Source: Ectopseudomonas mendocina (lineage in GTDB: Bacteria; Pseudomonadota; Gammaproteobacteria; Pseudomonadales; Pseudomonadaceae). From it: a stretch of 64,000 nucleotides of DNA. The DNA lies in NCBI RefSeq assembly GCF_016008875.1, contig NZ_JADTQG010000004.1:207837-271836 (forward strand). Reading direction: 5' to 3'. The notes beneath the pieces are model-generated. The model ran no database searches, was not told where the DNA came from, and worked only from the letters and a program-made list of their open reading frames with translations. The position numbers were made by a program, and so were the translations under genes. The stretch's first letter is position 1; the number at the start of each line of letters is the position of its first letter. Positions 47,803 through 59,211 of this stretch are shown here, in pieces.

Positions 47803-49677
47803 CTATCGCCAATCCCCGCGCAACTCAGCCACCTGCGCCTGCAGCACGTCACGCTTGGCCTGCTCCGGCGCGACCGGCGCGCCAGCCACCAGGCACACCC
47901 GCGACCACAGGCGTTTGAACAATCCCTTGTGCGGATCGCGACTGAAGAAACTACCCCACAATCCCTGCAGCGCCATGGGAATCACCGGTACCGGGTTTTC
48001 CTCAAGAATGCGCTCGACACCGGCTCTGAACTCATCGATCTCGCCATCCCCGCTCAGCTTGCCCTCGGGAAAGATGCACACCAGCTCGCCGTTGCGCAGG
48101 TACTCGGCGATCTTCTTGAACGCGGCGTCGTAGATCAGCAGGTCCTCGCTGCGCCCGGCGATCGGTACGGTGCCGGCAGTGCGAAAGACGAAATTGAGCA
48201 CCGGCAGATCATAGATCTTGTAGTACATGACGAAGCGCACCGGCCGGCGGATAGCGCCGCCGATCAGCAGCGCATCGACGAAAGACACGTGGTTGCACAC
48301 TAACACCGCCGCCCCTTCATCGGGGATCACCCCCAGGTTCTTGTGCTCGACGCGGTACATCGAATGCCCTAGCAGCCAAATGAGAAAGCGCATGCTGAAT
48401 TCGGGGACGATCTTGAAGATGTAGCTGTTGACCGCGATGTTCATCAGCGACACCACCAAGAACAGCTGCGGGATCGACAGCCCGGCGACGCTCAGGAACA
48501 GGATCGCGGCGATGGCCGACGCCACCATGAACAGCGCATTGAGAATGTTGTTCGCCGCGATCACCCGCGCCCGCTCATGCTCGGCGGTGCGCGACTGGAT
48601 CAGCGCGTACAGCGGCACGATGTAGAAGCCGCCGAACAGGCCGATGCCGAGAATGCAGCCGAGAATCCACCAGGCCTGGCCATGGCCCAGCAGCGCCAGC
48701 CAGTCATGCGGCGTGGCGCCTTCGGGGAAACCGCCGGAGAACCACCAGAGCAGCATGCCGAACAGGGTCAGGCCGATGGAGCCGAACGGCACTAGGCCGA
48801 TCTCCACCTTGTGCCCGCTCATGCGCTCGCAGAGCATCGAGCCCAGGCCGATCCCCAGCGAGAACACGGTGAGAATCAGCGTCACCACGCTCTCGTCGCC
48901 ATACAGCCATTCCTTGGCGTAGGCCGGAATCTGCGTCAGGTAGATCGCGCCGAGAAACCAGAACCAGGAGTTGCCCACCAGCGAGCGTGATACAGCCGGG
49001 CGCTGGCCCAGTCCAAGTTTGAGGATGGCCCAGGACTGACGAAAGATGTTCCAGTCCAGCGGCAGTTCCGGCATCGCCGCCGAAGCCTTGGGAATGCCAT
49101 GGCTGGCCAGGTAACCGAGCAGCGCCACGCCGACCACCGAGCCGGCGACGATGGGAGCATAGCTGCTGCTGGCCATCATGATGCCGGCGCCAATGGTGCC
49201 GGCCAGGATAGCCAGGAAGGTGCCCATCTCCACCAAGGCGTTGCCGCCCACCAGCTCCTCTTCCTTCAAGTGCTGCGGCAGGATCGAGTACTTCACCGGA
49301 CCAAACAGCGCCGACTGCGTGCCCATGGCGAACAGCACCGCGAGCATCAGCGGCAGGCTCTCCAGCAGCACACCGGCAGCCCCGGCGAGCATGATCAGGA
49401 TCTCGGCAGCCTTGATCTTGCGGATCAACGAATCCTTGGCGAACTTCTCGCCAAACTGGCCGCCGAGCGCGGAGAACAGAAAGAACGGCAAGATGAACAG
49501 CAAGGCGCAGAGGTTGACCAGCAGATCGCGGTCGACGCCCGTGTTGAGCTTGAAGAGGATGGCGAGAATCAGCGACTGCTTGAAGATGTTGTCATTGAAG
49601 GCGCCGAGCAATTGCGTCACGAAAAACGGCAGGAAGCGCTTCTTGCCGAGCAGGGCGAATTGCGATTGTTGGGTCAT
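47803..49677 (-). CDS. MFS transporter fused to PlsC-type acyltransferase
   Basis: The 624-aa product has an N-terminal half of about 400 residues with many helices (FLPFFVTQLLGAFNDNIFKQS, the LplT opening). A glycerophosphate acyltransferase domain follows, with HX4D as H463-D468 in CNHVSFVDALLIGG and the FPEGKLSGDG box. It resembles LplT plus the acyltransferase part of Aas, without the AMP-ligase domain. A role in importing and reacylating lysophospholipids is plausible. The ATG at 49677 is chosen because GAGGAC is upstream and MTQQSQFALLGK is the usual start. Confidence 0.85.
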   Translation of the reverse strand: MTQQSQFALLGKKRFLPFFVTQLLGAFNDNIFKQSLILAILFKLNTGVDRDLLVNLCALLFILPFFLFSALGGQFGEKFAKDSLIRKIKAAEILIMLAGAAGVLLESLPLMLAVLFAMGTQSALFGPVKYSILPQHLKEEELVGGNALVEMGTFLAILAGTIGAGIMMASSSYAPIVAGSVVGVALLGYLASHGIPKASAAMPELPLDWNIFRQSWAILKLGLGQRPAVSRSLVGNSWFWFLGAIYLTQIPAYAKEWLYGDESVVTLILTVFSLGIGLGSMLCERMSGHKVEIGLVPFGSIGLTLFGMLLWWFSGGFPEGATPHDWLALLGHGQAWWILGCILGIGLFGGFYIVPLYALIQSRTAEHERARVIAANNILNALFMVASAIAAILFLSVAGLSIPQLFLVVSLMNIAVNSYIFKIVPEFSMRFLIWLLGHSMYRVEHKNLGVIPDEGAAVLVCNHVSFVDALLIGGAIRRPVRFVMYYKIYDLPVLNFVFRTAGTVPIAGRSEDLLIYDAAFKKIAEYLRNGELVCIFPEGKLSGDGEIDEFRAGVERILEENPVPVIPMALQGLWGSFFSRDPHKGLFKRLWSRVCLVAGAPVAPEQAKRDVLQAQVAELRGDWR

Positions 49678-49824
49678 CGTCCATGGTCCTCGCGGGAGTC
49701 GGTTTTTGCCCGCACAGGCATTTGACTGCAAATCGCCCCACGAAAGCCACAGGGCAAATGCGAACGCCTTGGCTAAAGCCACTTCGTGGGAGGTGATGCT
49801 GTTCATCTAAGGCTGCGTGCGCTT

Positions 49825-49855
49825 AGCCCCCCTCTCCCATTCATGGGAGAGGGGC
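49825..49855. repeat. Pyrimidine/purine hairpin repeat
   Basis: AGCCCCCCTCTCCCAT and ATGGGAGAGGGGCT form a hairpin, followed by GGGGGAGAG. A relative lies at 57561-57583. This intergenic style is common in Pseudomonas. Confidence 0.6.
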
Positions 49856-49980
49856 TGGGGGAGAGGACTGAACAGCAGCAAAACCGCCGGCTTCTCCTAT
49901 TCGAACGCAGCCCGCCCTTCTCCCAAAGAGGCCAGGGGACTAATCGCGCTCCACCACTTTTATATGAACAGCATTACCTT

Positions 49981-50070
49981 TGTGGGAGGGGCTTTCGGCT
50001 CGGGCATCCTGCTTCGCTCTACCCCATGCAGTCGTAGCCGCGATGCTTTCGCCGCTGAAGCGCCTCCCAC
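49981..50070. repeat. Long REP-type palindrome, copy B
   Basis: It begins TGTGGGAGGGGCTTTCGGCT and ends CTGAAGCGCCTCCCAC. Its inner segments (GGGCAT...CTTCGCTC...CATGCAGTCG) match the reverse complement of copy A at 47700-47791. Confidence 0.7.
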
Positions 50071-50112
50071 GTCCGACGACCTCGGTCCAGTAGGGTCAGC
50101 CAAACGCAGCGC

Positions 50113-50142
50113 AAAAAAAACGGCAGCCCAATCGGGCTACCG
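50113..50142 (-). terminator. Rho-independent terminator on the minus strand, gene-free region
   Basis: On the minus strand CGGTAGCCC-GATT-GGGCTGCCG is followed by eight T residues. The single imperfect pair is a G-U wobble only if the minus strand is transcribed, which indicates direction. Confidence 0.85.
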
Positions 50143-50235
50143 TTCTCGAACTCGGAGAAAACGCCAGTGCCCTCGCACTGACTACAACCTCACCTGCACT
50201 CCCTGGGGGAATGCCAGCGCAGTCTGACAAAAGCC
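50113..50235 (-). ncRNA. Candidate small RNA upstream of the phosphopantetheinyl transferase gene
   Basis: A strong minus-strand terminator lies with no protein gene upstream of it. The 100-150 bases before it are not REP-like and hold no convincing frame. The 5' end is a guess: TTTACA and TAAC/TAAAC elements around 50250-50284 (minus strand) could be a promoter. No known RNA family was recognised. Confidence 0.4.
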
Positions 50236-50327
50236 AGGCACAGCGTCCGTTTAGCTTTGTTAACTGCCTGCAAAGAAATGTAAACGGCGGATGACTGCAC
50301 GGTCCGCGGCGCGGCACAATCGCGCCC

Positions 50328-51032
50328 ATGAACGCCTACCACCCGGCCTGCTGCAGCCCCCTCGACGATCACGACCCGCTACCACGCCCACTCGCCGGCG
50401 CGCAGCTGATCAGCACGCACTTCGACCCGGCCCTGCTTGTGGAAGAGGACTTCGCCCGCTGCGGTATTCCTCCCGTGCGCGGCGTGGCCAAGCGCCAGGC
50501 CGAATACCTGGCCGGGCGCCTGTGCGCACGCGAAGCGCTGCGCCGCGTGACCGACCAGGCCAGCGTGCCGGCAGTGGGTGAAGACCGCGCGCCGCAATGG
50601 CCGCGTGGCGTGGTCGGCTCCATCACCCACGGCGACAACTGGGCCGCCGCGCTGGTCGCACCGGATAATCGATGGCGCGCTCTGGGCCTGGACGTCGAGC
50701 GCCTGCTACCAGCCGAACGCGCCCAGCGCCTGCAGGGCGAAATCCTCACCCCCGCCGAGCTGCAACGGCTGCAAGACCTCGACGAGAACGTTCGAGCCCT
50801 ACGCATCAGCCTGACCTTCTCGATCAAAGAAAGCCTGTTCAAGGCGCTCTACCCGCTGACCCTGACACGCTTCTATTTCCAGGACGCCGAGCTGCTGGAC
50901 ATCGATAAGGACAGCGCGCGTCTGCGCCTGCTGATCGATCTGCATCCGGACTGGCGTGAAGGTGCCGAGCTGAATGGCCAGTTCGCCTTGTTCGACGGCA
51001 AAGTGCTGAGCCTGGTAGCCGTGGCGGCGTGA
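50328..51032 (+). CDS. 4'-phosphopantetheinyl transferase (PcpS/EntD-like)
   Basis: The 234-aa enzyme transfers phosphopantetheine from CoA to carrier proteins. The motifs VVGSITHGDNWAAAL, LGLDVERLLP (metal-binding D and E) and FSIKESLFKALYPL are intact. P. aeruginosa has a single such enzyme, PcpS, encoded in the same neighbourhood as the nrdAB and two-component genes, which supports the assignment. No clear ribosome site precedes the ATG. Confidence 0.88.
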   Translation: MNAYHPACCSPLDDHDPLPRPLAGAQLISTHFDPALLVEEDFARCGIPPVRGVAKRQAEYLAGRLCAREALRRVTDQASVPAVGEDRAPQWPRGVVGSITHGDNWAAALVAPDNRWRALGLDVERLLPAERAQRLQGEILTPAELQRLQDLDENVRALRISLTFSIKESLFKALYPLTLTRFYFQDAELLDIDKDSARLRLLIDLHPDWREGAELNGQFALFDGKVLSLVAVAA

Positions 51033-51053
51033 TCGTTCAGCGGCCACGTGCTC

Positions 51054-51181
51054 TGTGGGAGCGGACTTGTCCGCGAACGGGGCGGACTAGAAACATCGCG
51101 GCCAAGGCCACTCCCACAGTTTCGTAGCCCGGATGAAATCCGGGAATGATGCAGAAACCGCCCCGGATTGCAGCCGGGCTG
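51054..51181. repeat. Two adjacent REP-type palindromes
   Basis: CTGTGGGAGCGGACTTGTCC pairs with GGCCAAGGCCACTCCCACAG (51054-51120). TAGCCCGGATGAAATCCGGG pairs with CCCGGATTGCAGCCGGGCT (51125-51181). They fill the gap between the convergent transferase and kinase genes. Confidence 0.7.
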
Positions 51182-51210
51182 CAGGGCTGCTGCACTGTGC
51201 CGACGCCCTA

Positions 51211-52815
51211 CTAGCCCTGGCGCCGCGGCCACACCAGGCTGAAGCGCGCGCCGCCAAGGCTGTCGCTGCGGCCGATCCGCGCACGGCCACCATGCCAGTA
51301 GATGATCCTGCGCACGATGGACAGGCCCAGGCCATGGCCGCCGGATGCGCGCGTGCGGCTGTCGTCGAGGCGCAGGAAAGGACTGAACAGACGCTCCCAG
51401 GCTTCTTCCGGCACGCCCGGCCCGTCGTCCTCGACGTCGATGCGGCAACGCTTGTAGCCGACCTGGCAACTGATCACCACCCGCCCTTCGGCATAACGCA
51501 TGGCATTGCTCACCAGGTTCTGCAACGCCCGATGCAGGTAGCGCGGCTCGGCCTCGACCCAGCAGGCGCCCTCGGCCTGCACGCTGAGCGCCGCGCCGCA
51601 TTCCACGCGCACCTTGTTGCTCAGCGGCGCCAGCTCGTCGATCACCTGGTCGATCAGCGCCTTGAGCTCCACCTGCTGGAAATTCAGCGCCGGCGAGCCC
51701 TGCTCCAGGCGCGCGTAGGTCAGCATCTCGTCGACCAGCTTGTCGAGGTCCTGGATATCGCTGTCCATGCCATCCATATATTTGCGCCGAGCACTTTCGT
51801 TGGGTGCATCGGCGATCATCTCCAGACCGAAGCGCAGTCGCGCCACCGGCGTGCGCAACTCGTGGGACACCGCTCGTACCAGCTCGCGCTGGGTACTCAG
51901 GGACGTTTGCAGATGCTCGGCCATGGCGTTGAAGCTGCTGGCCAGGCGCCCCACCGAGTCCGCGCCGCGCGTCGGTACGCGCGCATCCAGGCGGCCGCTG
52001 GCGATATGCGTGGCAGCGCTTTCCAGCGCACGCAGGCGCTGCTCAAGCGAGCGCACCAGCAGGTAGACGATCAAGCCGATCAGGCTCAGGCCCAGCGCGC
52101 CGATCAGCACCAGCAGCTGCGGCGGATAGGGGTTCATCTGGTACAGCGGGCCGATCTCCAGCACCCAGGGCGTATCGACGATGCCGGAGAACACGTAGAT
52201 GGAGTCGCCGCCCTTGCCCAGCGCCATCACCGTATCGCCCTCGTCGATGCGGCGGCGCTGATCGGGGTCGACGGTGGCGTCCTCGAGCCGCACCAGCTGC
52301 AGGTCGAAGCCAAACTGCTTGGCCTCCTTCAGCTCGGCCAGGCGCTGCGGCTGCTCATGCACCGGGTAGCGCACCAGCTCGTCGATCAGCAGGTAGTTGG
52401 TGGCCCGCGCCAGCTGCTCACTGATCTGCTGGATCTCGCCGGTCAGCAGCAGCGGCTGCGTGCCGTCGAGCAGGCCGTAGACCTTGGCTGAGTGCGGGCC
52501 GGTCTGCTGCACCAGCACGTGGCCGCGTTGCAGCCGGTTGCGCTCGCTGCTCTCCAGCGTCACGTCGCTCAGTGCCTGCAGCTCCAGCGGAATGCCGAGC
52601 AGGCGCGACCACACCACCAGGGCGCGCTTGCGCTCCACTGCGTTCATCGGCAGCAGGTTGTCCGCCATCAGGCGGAAGGTGCCGCGCGCCAGGCCTTCGC
52701 GATACTGGTCGCCGCGCACTTCGTTGACCAGATGCAGCGTGCCAACGCCCAGCAGCGCCACCAGCACCAGCGCGGCGAGCATACCGCCGTAGATACGCAG
52801 GAAGATCGAGTTCAT
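51211..52815 (-). CDS. Sensor histidine kinase, RstB-like
   Basis: The 534-aa kinase has TM1 (about 10-30), a periplasmic domain, TM2 (about 233-255), HAMP, phosphoacceptor H318 in VSHELRTPVARLRFGLE, the N-box NLVSNAMRYAEG and G-box HGLGLSIVRRI. It follows its response regulator gene by 10 bases. The layout and motifs resemble RstB; the signal is unknown. Confidence 0.87.
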   Translation of the reverse strand: MNSIFLRIYGGMLAALVLVALLGVGTLHLVNEVRGDQYREGLARGTFRLMADNLLPMNAVERKRALVVWSRLLGIPLELQALSDVTLESSERNRLQRGHVLVQQTGPHSAKVYGLLDGTQPLLLTGEIQQISEQLARATNYLLIDELVRYPVHEQPQRLAELKEAKQFGFDLQLVRLEDATVDPDQRRRIDEGDTVMALGKGGDSIYVFSGIVDTPWVLEIGPLYQMNPYPPQLLVLIGALGLSLIGLIVYLLVRSLEQRLRALESAATHIASGRLDARVPTRGADSVGRLASSFNAMAEHLQTSLSTQRELVRAVSHELRTPVARLRFGLEMIADAPNESARRKYMDGMDSDIQDLDKLVDEMLTYARLEQGSPALNFQQVELKALIDQVIDELAPLSNKVRVECGAALSVQAEGACWVEAEPRYLHRALQNLVSNAMRYAEGRVVISCQVGYKRCRIDVEDDGPGVPEEAWERLFSPFLRLDDSRTRASGGHGLGLSIVRRIIYWHGGRARIGRSDSLGGARFSLVWPRRQG

Positions 52816-52825
52816 GGCCGCCCGA

Positions 52826-53578
52826 TCAATCGCGCAGAAGCGGCGCATCACCGAAGGGCAGCGCTTCGGCGGCCTCGGCGACGAACAGATAGCCCTTGCT
52901 GCGCACCGTCTTGATCATCCGCGGATGCATCGGGTCGTCACCGATCTTCGGGCGGATGCGCGAGATGCGCACGTCGATGGAGCGGTCCTGGCCGTCGTAC
53001 TCGATGCCGCGCAGGGAATTGAAGATTTCTTCGCGCGACAGGATGCGCCCGGCATTGACCGCCAGCAGCCACAACAGGTCGAATTCGGCGCTGGTCAGCT
53101 CGATGCCCTGCTCGCCCAGCCAGGCCTCGCGCATGGCACTGTCGATGGCCAGCGCACCGAATTGCAGGCGCCGCGTCTGGCCCTCGTCACGCTCGCTCTC
53201 GCCACCCTCGCGGCGGCGCAGCAGCGCACGAATGCGCGCCAGCAACACGCGCGGGCGCACCGGCTTGCACACGTAGTCATCGGCGCCCATCTCCAGGCCC
53301 AGCACCTGGTCCATGTCGTCGGTACGCGCGGTGAGCATGAGAATCGGCCCCTTGTAGCCGCTGCGCACCTTGCGGCAGATGCTCAGGCCGTCTTCACCCG
53401 GCAGCATCAGGTCGAGAATCACCAGGTCCGGCTGCTCGGCGAGAATTCGCGCCGCCGCACGGGCGCCGTCGGCCTCGATGGCAACGCGCAGGCCGTTGCC
53501 CTCCAGATACTCGCGGGTCAACTGCGCCAGGCGCTGGTCATCCTCAACAATCAGAATCTGCCACGCTTCTTGTTCCAC
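52826..53578 (-). CDS. OmpR-family response regulator, RstA-like
   Basis: The 250-aa regulator has VEDD near residue 11, phospho-acceptor D56 in LVILDLMLPGEDG, and a C-terminal winged helix (IELTSAEFDLLWLLAVNAGR, SIDVRISRIRPK). It heads the operon with the kinase gene. It is divergent from nrdA, as in P. aeruginosa, but no evidence ties it to nucleotide metabolism. Confidence 0.9.
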   Translation of the reverse strand: MEQEAWQILIVEDDQRLAQLTREYLEGNGLRVAIEADGARAAARILAEQPDLVILDLMLPGEDGLSICRKVRSGYKGPILMLTARTDDMDQVLGLEMGADDYVCKPVRPRVLLARIRALLRRREGGESERDEGQTRRLQFGALAIDSAMREAWLGEQGIELTSAEFDLLWLLAVNAGRILSREEIFNSLRGIEYDGQDRSIDVRISRIRPKIGDDPMHPRMIKTVRSKGYLFVAEAAEALPFGDAPLLRD

Positions 53579-53709
53579 ACCTATCCCCTTCGCATACCGG
53601 CAAGCGCCGCAAATACAGCAGCCATTCTAGGGGCTGTGCGCGTCTCGGCGCGAGCGGCAAACCAGCGCCGGGGCCTGGCAGGCTCGTTAAGCACAGCACA
53701 TGCCAAAAG

Positions 53710-53723
53710 CACTATATATAGTG
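53710..53723. promoter_or_regulatory. NrdR-like palindrome upstream of nrdA
   Basis: CACTATATATAGTG is a perfect 14-bp palindrome matching the NrdR core CWATATATWG. It lies about 190 bases upstream of a paired site. Another palindrome ACTATATGTAGT lies at 54130-54141. Confidence 0.55.
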
Positions 53724-53855
53724 GTAGTCTGTGCGCCGCAGAACAGCTTCGCCAACTCGCTGAAATCCCGCTCTCAGGCGCGACGAACGGTCATCAGCAG
53801 CCAGAGCCAGAGAACATGCGGGCTACGCTGCCGACACCCACAAGACACTCACACC

Positions 53856-53864
53856 TTATCCACA
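53856..53864 (+). promoter_or_regulatory. DnaA box upstream of nrdA
   Basis: TTATCCACA is a perfect consensus DnaA box, about 40 bases before the NrdR-like pair. DnaA regulates nrdAB in E. coli. Confidence 0.7.
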
Positions 53865-53905
53865 GGTTGTTCCTTTTCCAGTGCCTTGCAATGCCTCCAA
53901 CAGCG

Positions 53906-53947
53906 CACTATCTTGTATCCCCATCGCGCGGCACCCACCAGATATTG
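53906..53947. promoter_or_regulatory. Paired NrdR boxes upstream of nrdA
   Basis: CACTATCTTG (53906-53915) and CCAGATATTG (53938-53947, reverse CAATATCTGG) each match the core CWATATMTWG at nine of ten positions. Their centres are 32 bases apart, three helical turns, the spacing NrdR needs. Confidence 0.65.
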
Positions 53948-54264
53948 GGTTACCGCAGAAAACCGGATACAAAAAGAACGAATCGCGCAAGCCCTTTTCA
54001 CAGGGTTTTCCAGATGTTCCGGCCAATCGTTTCGCCCTAACCCAGGCCAGGCCTGGGTTACAGCCACGCAGCAACGCTCGACGTTGTAGCGTGAGCCGGT
54101 CAGGCAGCGGTCTTGTCCGCCAGTCGACCACTATATGTAGTAGGCGGGGTGTGGTAATGCCCCGCTGTGACTTATGCGCCAGGACGGCACTTGAAGTCGT
54201 GCCCACCCTGCCAGCTCTTGCGACACCCCGTACCCGGCCCCGCTGCCGCGTGCGGCTCAGTTGT

Positions 54265-54410
54265 TAGCAGACCGTTGAAAAACGTAGGCGAGGCAGGCAA
54301 GACAAGGCAAAAACGACCGAAAAAGCGCAGTTTACGTGCTGTAAATGAGCATTTTGAGGTCGTTTTTAACGCAGGATTGCCAACGCAGGTAGTTTTTCAA
54401 CGGCCTGCTA
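54265..54410. repeat. MITE-like palindromic element in the nrdA leader
   Basis: TAGCAGACCGTTGAAAAAC and GTTTTTCAACGGCCTGCTA are 19-bp inverted ends with one mismatch. The core AGTTTACG...TGTAAATGAGCATT and GTTTTTAACGC are shared with the element at 1542-1741. It encodes nothing and lies about 75 bases before the nrdA start. The rest of 53579-54485 holds no supported gene. Confidence 0.8.
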
Positions 54411-54485
54411 ATGGAATGAACGGCGGACAGGGCGCGGTTTCTAATCGTGACGTCCAACCAAAAATTACAGAACACGGAGATCTCC

Positions 54486-57392
<2,907 letters not shown>

Positions 57393-57428
57393 GGCTTTCG
57401 CGTGGATCTGAGCGGCGCCCGCGTCGTT

Positions 57429-57490
57429 GCCTGGTAGGCCGGCCCCCATCACGTACTTGAAGTACGCTCAGGGGCTCCGACCTACCAGGC
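57429..57490. repeat. Palindromic element between nrdA and nrdB
   Basis: GCCTGGTAGG (57429-57438) and CCTACCAGGC (57481-57490) flank an inner ACGTACTT/AAGTACG hairpin. It lies shortly after the nrdA stop and may weaken readthrough to nrdB. The gap 57393-57850 holds this, two more repeats and a LexA box, but no gene. Confidence 0.65.
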
Positions 57491-57560
57491 GCCTAGCGCT
57501 CACTCGCTCAGCTACACGCTCGATGGTTGGAATGAAAAGCTAGAGCAACACCGATCGATC

Positions 57561-57653
57561 CCCTCTCCCGCTTGCGGGAGAGGGTTAGGGAGAGGGAAGG
57601 CTTTTCGTAGGAGCGGCTTCAGCCGCGAAAATCGCGGATAAATCCGCTCCTAC
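57561..57653. repeat. Hairpin repeat plus REP palindrome between nrdA and nrdB
   Basis: CCCTCTCCCGCTTGCGGGAGAGGG forms a hairpin near 57561-57583. GTAGGAGCGGCTTCAGCCGC and its partner ending CCGCTCCTAC span 57607-57653. Confidence 0.65.
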
Positions 57654-57796
57654 CCAAGCCTTACCCCTCTCACAATTTCCTGCCCCTCCTCCTCCGGGTC
57701 GAGGGGCAAAGGGTCAGCCAGCAATCCACCGCCTGCTGACCAGTGGTACCCGTTTACCCTTGCGCGCATCACGCAACGGAACATAATTCAAATTAT

Positions 57797-57812
57797 CTGT
57801 ATATCCATACAG
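57797..57812 (+). promoter_or_regulatory. LexA (SOS) box upstream of nrdB
   Basis: CTGTATATCCATACAG fits the LexA consensus CTG-N10-CAG with near-perfect inner symmetry. It lies 38 bases before the nrdB ATG. A hairpin GGCCGGTT/AACCGGCC follows at 57812-57831. Confidence 0.75.
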
Positions 57813-57850
57813 GCCGGTTCGTTAACCGGCCCTCACGCAGGAGCCAAGCC

Positions 57851-59101
57851 ATGCTGAGCTGGGATGAATTCGACAAGGAAGACGGCGCAGAAGCAGCCGC
57901 CGCAAGCAAAGCCACCGCACAAAGCGCCGGCACCAATTTCGACAAGCTCGACAGCGAAGCTGCCGGCTCGGTCGAGCAGGCCCGCGCCGTCGACGCCAAC
58001 GACTCCGACGCCGTCGCCCGCGCCAAGAAAGCCCTGAACGACCTCGACATCCAGGAAGGCCTGGACGACCTCGAAGGCGCCTCCGCACGCGTACAGGTCG
58101 GCGACAAGCAGATGATCAACGCCCGCGCCGACCTCAACCAGCTCGTACCCTTCAAGTACGACTGGGCCTGGCAGAAGTATCTGGATGGTTGCGCCAACCA
58201 CTGGATGCCGCAGGAAGTGAACATGAATGCCGACATCGCGCTGTGGAAGAGCACCGACGGTCTCTCCGAAGACGAGCGCCGCATCGTCATGCGCAACCTC
58301 GGCTTCTTCTCCACCGCCGACAGCCTGGTTGCCAACAACCTGGTACTGGCCGTGTACCGCCTGATCACCAACCCCGAGTGCCGCCAGTACATCCTGCGCC
58401 AGGCATTCGAGGAAGCGATCCACACCCACGCCTACCAGTACTGCATCGAATCGCTGGGCATGGATGAAGGCGAGATCTTCAACATGTACCACGAGATCCC
58501 GAGCGTCGCGAAGAAGGCCTCCTGGGGCCTGAAGTACACCCGCTCGATCTCCGATCCCAAGTTCCAGACCGGCACCCCGGAAACCGACCGCCAGTTCCTG
58601 CGCAATCTGATCGCCTACTACTGCGTACTGGAAGGCATCTTCTTCTACTGCGGCTTCACCCAGATTCTCTCCATGGGCCGCCGCAACAAGATGACCGGCA
58701 CCGCCGAGCAGTTCCAGTACATCCTGCGTGACGAGTCCATGCACCTGAACTTCGGCATCGACGTGATCAACCAGATCAAGATCGAGAACCCACACCTGTG
58801 GGATGCCCAGATGAAGGACGAAGCGACCCAGATGATCCTGCAGGGCACTCAGCTGGAGATCGAATACGCGCGTGACACCATGCCGCGCGGCGTACTGGGC
58901 ATGAACGCGGCGATGATGGAGGACTACCTCAAGTTCATCGCCAACCGCCGCCTCACCCAGATCGGCCTGAAGGAAGAGTACCCAGGTACTACCAACCCTT
59001 TCCCGTGGATGAGCGAGATCATGGACCTCAAGAAGGAGAAGAACTTCTTCGAGACCCGCGTGATCGAGTATCAGACTGGTGGGGCGTTGAGCTGGGATTG
59101 A
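57851..59101 (+). CDS. nrdB: Class Ia ribonucleotide reductase, beta subunit
   Basis: The 416-aa subunit holds the di-iron/tyrosyl-radical centre. E188, H191 and Y195 in [12 protein letters not shown] align with E115, H118 and Y122 of E. coli; [12 protein letters not shown] supplies the second Glu/His pair. The C-terminal tail ends GGALSWD. The ATG at 57851 has CAGGAG 9 bases upstream; the open frame extends into the promoter region. It is separated from nrdA by 458 bases. Confidence 0.97.
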   Translation: MLSWDEFDKEDGAEAAAASKATAQSAGTNFDKLDSEAAGSVEQARAVDANDSDAVARAKKALNDLDIQEGLDDLEGASARVQVGDKQMINARADLNQLVPFKYDWAWQKYLDGCANHWMPQEVNMNADIALWKSTDGLSEDERRIVMRNLGFFSTADSLVANNLVLAVYRLITNPECRQYILRQAFEEAIHTHAYQYCIESLGMDEGEIFNMYHEIPSVAKKASWGLKYTRSISDPKFQTGTPETDRQFLRNLIAYYCVLEGIFFYCGFTQILSMGRRNKMTGTAEQFQYILRDESMHLNFGIDVINQIKIENPHLWDAQMKDEATQMILQGTQLEIEYARDTMPRGVLGMNAAMMEDYLKFIANRRLTQIGLKEEYPGTTNPFPWMSEIMDLKKEKNFFETRVIEYQTGGALSWD

Positions 59102-59172
59102 TGTCAGTTTGAAATCACGCTAGATTCAACCCTACACCTGCCAGGGATGTTGGGGTTGAAGCTAAATAAAAG

Positions 59173-59195
59173 AGCCCCGCTAGTGCGGGGCTTTT
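59173..59195 (+). terminator. Rho-independent terminator after nrdB
   Basis: GCCCCGC-TAGT-GCGGGGC followed by TTTT lies 72 bases past the nrdB stop and ends 16 bases before the next gene's start. Confidence 0.9.
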
Positions 59196-59211
59196 GCATT
59201 TAAGGATTTAT

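Noticed and set aside
47700..50070. CRISPR-like array from the clustered repeats
   Set aside because: The repeats are single palindromes of differing length without regular spacers.
53700..54089. 129-codon plus-strand frame in the nrdA upstream region
   Set aside because: It spans the DnaA and NrdR-like sites, has no ribosome site and shows no protein-like pattern.
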